From Oidiodendron maius Zn (taxonomy: Eukaryota; Ascomycota; Leotiomycetes; Myxotrichaceae): 64,000 nucleotides of DNA. The translations under genes and the position numbers were made by a program. The notes under the pieces are model-generated. The model was not told where the DNA came from. It was given only the letters and a program-made list of their open reading frames with translations, and made no database searches. The stretch lies in the NCBI GenBank assembly GCA_000827325.1, contig KN832887.1, positions 1 through 64,000 on the forward strand, in the 5' to 3' direction. The first letter of the stretch is position 1; every line of letters begins with the position of its first letter. This document shows positions 58,175 to 64,000 of the stretch, one piece after another.

Positions 58175-60497
58175 TGTAGCGAAGAGAGACGAAGCAGGCG
58201 GCGAGGACGAAGGGTCTGGTGAAAAGAGCCTGTATGGTAAAGACGCTCGTGATGTTTGCGAGAGAGAGAGTTGTGGGGAGGTAGAGACAGTCGACTATTA
58301 ATAAGACTCCAAGTGGCGCTTCATCTTCATCGGCTTCTTTCCCCCATTAACTCCGTGCCAGAAGGGAGAATAGCCTTACCCACCTGACATGATGGATATT
58401 CCAACATTGGTATTCGGGCCTTCTGAGCCTCTAAGGCCATGAGGATTGCATCTAGAATTGGCGGAGAATAACAGTCGGGTGAAATCCCAGCAATATGCTC
58501 GCGGCGCAACTCAAGCCACACAACATCTGCGAGGAAGTTGAAAAGGCCGAAGAGAATAAGATAGTGAACAAATAGGGCAATTAACCCCCTCATATAGAGA
58601 AGATATCTCAAACACGTTCCGACATCAGCACAGTAATGGCACGCTTGTGTTTCTTTCGCATGCAACCAGCAGCCTCAGGTCGAAGACTTCACCCTGCACG
58701 CCGTACATACACAGTATAGCCCCATACCAAGCTTCGTAAGTCATCGGTAGGGCCTCGGACCTGGTATCCCTGCCCCAGGGCAGGCTGTGGACCACCAACG
58801 ACGACGCCAGAAGGGATCCCAACTAATACGAAAGCACCCACGGAAGCTTGGGCATGACGCCTCCCTCCGCCGCCCCGTCCACTTGGACGCCCTGGCAGGG
58901 TTCGCGTGCCCAGATGAGGGACGCGGTGGATAACCGGTTAACTCGGGTAGTGGCACAAAGCCTCCAACGTGCGAACAACGCGAGAGGAGCGAGCATTGCG
59001 TACGAAAGCATCCTTCCGTAACCAATTACTTATGCTGTGCACGCGTCGATCCCTGCCGGGACAGTGGGGGTGAGGTGGACGTACTCCGGGGAAATGCTGG
59101 ATACAGTATAAGAGTACGAAGACTAATACAGGACAGAAATAACAAGAGGCGAGACCCATGTCCCCACGGAGAAATAATGGGGACGGTGGGGTTCTCGTTA
59201 AGGATGAAGGCATGAGGAGACACGGACTCTCCCGTCGTCTGTGCTGGACCTCTTGCCAGTGTAGATGAGAGGAAGTTATTGAAGTTGTGTATGTGCATGC
59301 GGCCCACATAACGTTGCACGTCGCATTCCCCGGAGGTGCCAATTGGATAAGCGTCGAGTCCAGGGCAATTCTGCATACTTAGCACTGTGCTGGAACTACG
59401 TACATAATTGTGCTTATCTTCATAAGTGAAAGAAAGGCTGACCAGGATATGTATGTTCCCTTTTGAGGGAGAATTCTCATGTAGGCCGTCGCGTGCACCC
59501 CTCTTTTCTCTCCGCGGAATGAAGATTGGTAGAGACATTACCGAGAGGAAAGATTGAGTTTCATTGGACGCGAGGACACCGTGTCTCTGGGATCAGGGTC
59601 GAGACTGGGTTTAATTGAAGATTGATGGTCGTGGACATCTTATCCAAAGTGGCCGCGGGATGCACAATGCTGAACCGACATCCGGTCCGATGAGGATGCG
59701 CTAGGCCCGATGCGGGCGAGGAGCGTCAAGTTACGAAACTTCATTTATTCGACACAGCGCAAAATACATCACATGTACAGTTACCAATATGTAGAGTTCA
59801 TATTTTGCCACTCTCTTTATGGCCATGCCAAGTCTTCGGGATTGTAGCATTTATTATATTCTCCGTTTGAACGTTCTGACAAGGCGTGCAGTCGAAGCCC
59901 TATCAAATAAAGTACTACGTCTTAAATGGGCTCGTGATGTTCCTCTCGGATACTTATCAGTTCGAGCATGGTTTGCCCCGATGGCTAGGCTCTTACTGAC
60001 TGCAGAGTATTTTGTTCAGAATCCATTACTATTCCTTTAAAGCAAGTGAAATTGTCAACCAAATGGAAAGAGATGGAGACTGTGCAGGATATGAATCTGA
60101 CACGTGAGCATTGGTACAAGATATTAACGGGCAGCATCACCACAGCTTTGAATTTCACCACATTTATACGCGAGCCATAATTCCCGGTTGAAATGGGTAT
60201 ATTTTTTCTATCTTTTATACCTTCCTCAAAATTCTAAATACAAGAGCCGAAAACTAAGGCTCGAAAGCAAACTCGCTAAGTTACGCCTTGTTCTCATAGA
60301 CGTCCGGTTGATGGATCGTCCTTCCCAATGCTGTTGAACATATGCGCAGTTCAAAAAACTAGCTTTTGTCTTGATGCCCCACCAAAAACGCCGATGTTGA
60401 GATCGTCTCCACTGACAGGCTTCAAAACGAAAATGCATAATATCGTAACTTCATCCGCACATCCAACGCACGGACCAATTAATTAACAATATGGCCT
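58175..60497. other. Long upstream region of the sugar transporter
   Basis: About 2.3 kb without a supported gene. It includes the sugar-transporter promoter, with SYGGRG-type hexamers near 58.77, 59.06 and 59.19 kb that could bind CreA, and, at the far end, the 3' UTR of methionine synthase. A minus-strand frame at 59026-59538 (170 codons) has no intron, family or composition to support it. Confidence 0.4.
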
Positions 60498-62914
60498 TTA
60501 CTTGGCATACTTTTGGCGGTAGAATTTGGCTGCGTTCACCATGTTGGTGAGAGCTGCCTTAGTCTCGGCCCATTGACGAGTCTTCAAGCCACAGTCAGGA
60601 TCGATCCACAGCTGCTCGGGCTTAAGGTGCTGCAACATCTCTCCGATTCTGTCCTTGATCTCCTGCTCGCTTGGGACACGAGGGGAGTGGATATCGTAGA
60701 CACCAGGACCAATGTGGCGGGGATAGGCCTCATCCACAAAGACTTTGAGGAGCTTGGCGTCAGATTTGCTGTTCTCAATGGAGAGTACATCAGCGTCAAG
60801 GGCAGCAATGGCGTGGAAGAAGTCTTGGAACTCGGAGTAGCAGAAGTGGGAGTGAATCTGGGTAGAGTCTTTGACGCCAGAAACGGAGAGTCGGAAAGAC
60901 TTGACAGCCCAGTCAAGGTACGCTTCACGCTCCTTGCCAGTACGGAGAGGAAGACCTTCACGCAGAGCCGGCTCATCGACTTGGATGACGAAAACGCCGG
61001 CGGACTCGAGGTCAACGACTTCATCGCGAAGAGCTAGAGCAAGCTGCTCGGCCTGGACGGATTGGTGGACATCATCACGAGGGAAGGACCATCTCAAGCA
61101 GGTGATGGGTCCAGTCAACATACCCTTCATGGGCTTCTTGGAGATGGAAACAGCATACTTGGATTCCTTGACAGTCATGGGGGCAGGTCGGGAGATATCA
61201 CCAACCACAATGGGAGGTCGCACACAACGGGAGCCGTAGCTCTGAACCCAGGCGTGGGTGGTGAAGGCATAGCCGTTCAGGCGCTCACCAAAGTACTGCA
61301 CCATGTCGTTACGCTCAGGCTCACCGTGAACGTAGACGTCGAGGTCAAGCTCCTCCTGGATCTTAACAACATCTTGAATCTCCTTCTCAATAAACTTCTC
61401 ATACTGCTCGGCGGTGATCTCGCCCTTGGTAAATTTGTTACGCTGGATACGTATCTCCTTGGTCTGGGGGAAGGAACCAATGGTAGTGGTTGGGAACAAA
61501 GGAAGGTTGAGGTTCTTTTGTTGTTGGGCGATACGGATTGGGAACTCAGAGATTCTGTTGTACATGGCAGGGGTGACCTTGGATTGGCGCTCCTTGACCT
61601 TGGGGTCGTTGGTTCTGGTGGAACTGGCACGAGATTGCATAGACTTGGCGTTGGACTCGAGCTGCTCACGGACGGCGGCTGGGCCATCAGTGACAGCTTT
61701 GGCAATCACAGCAACCTCGGAAGCCTTCTCAACTGCGAAAGAGAACCAGTCGGCGATCTCAGGGTCGAGGTTCTTCTCGCTGGCGAGGGTGTGGGGGGTG
61801 TGAAGGAGGGAGCTGGAGGTAGCAACAATAACACGATCCTTGCCAAGCTTCTGGATGGCAGTCTCAACAGTCTCAATAGCCCGCTTGAGGTTTGTCTTCC
61901 AAATGTTACGGCCATCGACGACACCAGCAGACAGAATTGTTTGTGGGCCGAGGGCAGAAATGACAGTGTCAAGCTGCTCTGGGTTGCGGACGAGATCAAC
62001 GTGGACGGCATAGATGTCAGCTGGGAGAGCATCAATGTTGTGGACGATGTCACCGAAGTAAGTCGCGAAGACAATCTTGGGGATCTTGGCACCCAAGCTA
62101 GCCAGTTTGGAGTAAGTTGGCTTGAAGGCAGCCTTGGTCTTAGCGGGCAGATCAAAGACAAGGACGGGTTCGTCAATCTGGACGGTCTCGGCACCAGCGT
62201 CCTTGAGTTTGGTAAGAAGCTCCTCGTAGACGGGCAGAAGCTTGTCCAAGAGGTCAATTGGATCGACAGTCTGGCCACGATCAGGCTTGCCGAGGTGGAG
62301 GAAGGACACAGGGCCGACGAGGACAGGTCGAGTGGCAATGCCAGCCTCCTTGGCTTCGAGGAACTCGACAACCGCCTTGGGGGTCGGGTTGAGCTTGAAG
62401 GTCTGGTTGTCCTGGAGAGTAGGCTTAACATAGTGGTAGTTCGAATCGAACCACTTCACCATCTCCAAACTGGGGACATCAACGCCATCCTTCTGGTGGC
62501 CACGGCCCATGGCAAAGTATTCATCGATACGGTCGAGGCCAGCCTTTGTGTATCTCTCGGGGGCAGCCTATTCCAGGCGTGTCAGCAAGGAATCTCCGAA
62601 GCGGCACATTTCGGGAACAACTTACTCCGAAATCCTGGATGTGGGTGAGGACTTGGTCATAGAGCGCGAAGTCATTGCTGGGGATGATATCAACGCCAGC
62701 CTTCTTCTGGATGCTCCAGTGCTCGAGACGAAGTCTCTTTGCCTCGGCGAGGAGGTCAGCCTGGGAGAGTTTTCCGCCCCAGTATGCTTCAGTAGCCTTC
62801 TTCAGGTCGCGGTTGACGCCCATGCGGGGAAAACCGAGGATGGAGCTGCTCGACAATTAATATCGCGAAGCTATACCGAGGAGTTACGTTTAAGGATACG
62901 TACGATTGAACCAT
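60498..62914 (-). CDS. met6: Cobalamin-independent methionine synthase
   Basis: Transfers a methyl group from 5-methyltetrahydropteroyltriglutamate to homocysteine, the last step of methionine synthesis, in the cytosol. Three exons (62914-62904, 62845-62626, 62567-60498) give 766 residues, the normal length. Exon 1 is only 11 nt (ATGGTTCAATC) and joins to give MVQSSILGFPRMGVNRDLKKATEAYW, the conserved N-terminus. The catalytic C-terminal half contains the zinc ligands in IHSHFCYSEF (His, Cys) and DPDCGLKTR (Cys), with the Glu of the barrel, plus DVYVHGEPERNDMVQYFGE and IQVDEPALREGLP. Strong codon bias shows high expression and creates long spurious frames on the opposite strand. A TCACGTG element lies upstream at about 63253. 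Confidence 0.97.
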
Positions 62915-64000
62915 GATTGCGGCTCTGGAGGTCAGATGGGAGGAGCGAGAAAACTCGAAAGTTAGGGGGATGCCGCGATTGCGTGCTGTGAAAATCAGGT
63001 GGCCGTTGTCGGAGATGTTTGGGACCAGCGAGCAGAGAGAGGAGAGAAAGGAAGGGAGGAATAGAGCAATAGAACAATGCTTTGTACTATATCTCCTCTA
63101 CGGAATTGAAGAGGATGGAGGATGGACACAGAAGAAGAGCGGTGTGAAGGAAGGAGAAGAAAAAGTTGGAAGAGGAGGGAAGAGGGGTGGGAAGAAGGAA
63201 GGGTTTGGTGGGGTGATGGTGTAGAGCCACGCTAAGCCCGACTGAGAGCATATCACGTGTCAAATATTTGTTTATTGCCCGACAGATCGGTGAGTTTTTT
63301 ATTTATCTATTTCCAATTTCCGCGCCTCTCTCTTTGCTTTTCCGCCTCGATGAATAGTATATCTTGGCATGTTATGTATTTTATTGCTTCACTAACCAAG
63401 ATAGACGTTCCTCCAAGCGCAAAACCTCGGTTTTGCCTCCCACTTATATTACTGCTCTGTCCTCTTGTCGACCTGATCTCTCTTGTCGACTACACAATCG
63501 GGAATCCTTTTCACTATTCTATAATATCATCCAAATTTAAATTTATTCTTGTGGCATATTTCATATTTTCTTCGGCGCCACTCTCCAAATGATAACAGCA
63601 ACCCTAGATATTGTTCCCGATCACCGATCCAATTCTTGCAGGATGGATACTCACCTGCTGTCAATCAGAAAACTCTCCTCGTGAGATTGTTCCACAGGGG
63701 TCCCATATGTAATAGCATGGCTTATGCGCCTGGTGACCTGTAGCTCATCCGAACTTGGTATTATGAAGTGACAGCCATTCGTTATTTGAAGACCTCCTTC
63801 GAACACGAGACCCAGGACAGACTGTACAAATAACGATTCCGTATTTGCCATAGTCTCGCCCAAAAGCATCTCTCAAACTTAGCTGTAGCTGTTCTTGGTT
63901 TTGATTATGGCGCTCAGTATTTATTACAAGGTGATATAATTTCCGGACTTTATGATAAAGAATATCATGATCAAACATGAGCTGGAACTTGGCTCTAACC
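62915..64000. other. MET6 promoter and right edge of the window
   Basis: About 1.1 kb. The first 300 bp are purine-rich on the plus strand, that is, a CT-rich leader for MET6, as in other highly expressed fungal genes. From 63.3 kb to the end I see only short random frames and no element. Confidence 0.4.
63253..63259. promoter_or_regulatory. TCACGTG, candidate Cbf1/Met4-type site of MET6
   Basis: The heptamer lies about 340 bp upstream of the MET6 start codon. In yeasts this E-box recruits Cbf1 with Met4-family activators at sulphur-amino-acid genes, including MET6; filamentous fungi use the related CYS3/MetR system. A single short match is suggestive only. Confidence 0.4.

Noticed and set aside
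59026-59538. 170-codon open frame on the minus strand
   Set aside because: No recognised domain, random composition, overlapping alternative frames of similar length in the same DNA.
61062-62648. 528-codon open frame on the plus strand
   Set aside because: It is antisense to MET6. The strong codon bias of that gene keeps the opposite strand open; composition is LG/GD-rich with no family or splice signals.

Overview
The window is nuclear DNA of a filamentous ascomycete (Pezizomycotina). Genes are dense, lie on both strands, and are interrupted by short GT-AG introns of about 45-70 bp. The proteins recognised are typical of filamentous fungi: PalA, Pex19, Ubc9, an STS1/Cut8 factor, an Aco2-type aconitase, a family 31 glycosyltransferase and cobalamin-independent methionine synthase. 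Gene content suggests a leotiomycete-like or related lineage, but I cannot fix the species. No tRNA, rRNA or CRISPR feature was recognised.

Left edge (1-1.4 kb): a minus-strand Ty1/copia-type LTR ends at about base 33 and is followed by a half-tRNA-Met primer-binding site, so the element body lies outside the window. From 1.4 to 37.2 kb the DNA is a conserved housekeeping block: a VAP/Scs2 ER membrane protein (+), sphingolipid delta4-desaturase (-), methionine aminopeptidase 2 (-), a membrane-anchored J protein (+), mitochondrial porin (-), asparagine synthetase (-), SUMO-conjugating enzyme Ubc9 (-), peroxin Pex19 (+), an unknown protein (-), a DUF2408/UPF0662 protein (-), ribosomal stalk protein P1 (+), Rad52 (-), STS1/Cut8 (-), a 1074-residue unknown protein with an eIF4E-binding-like motif (-), an Aco2-type aconitase (+), a PHD-finger protein (-) and a SCY1-like pseudokinase (+).

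From 37.2 to 44.2 kb there is an accessory island: a solo-LTR relic related to the left-edge LTR, a decayed coding fragment, a lysine-rich orphan locus with in-frame tandem repeats, and a decayed enolase pseudogene with a large internal deletion. Conserved genes return with palA (-, 44.2-47.0 kb) and a family 31 glycosyltransferase (+, 48.2-49.8 kb).

From 49.8 to 60.5 kb the DNA is gene-poor. It holds a decayed coiled-coil fragment, one small secreted protein gene (-) and an MFS sugar transporter (-). The window ends with methionine synthase (-, 60.5-62.9 kb), which has a TCACGTG element in its upstream region.

The genes form no obvious pathway cluster; each acts in its own core process. Several first exons are extremely short (8, 11 and 8 nt for palA, MET6 and RAD52) and are easily missed in annotation.
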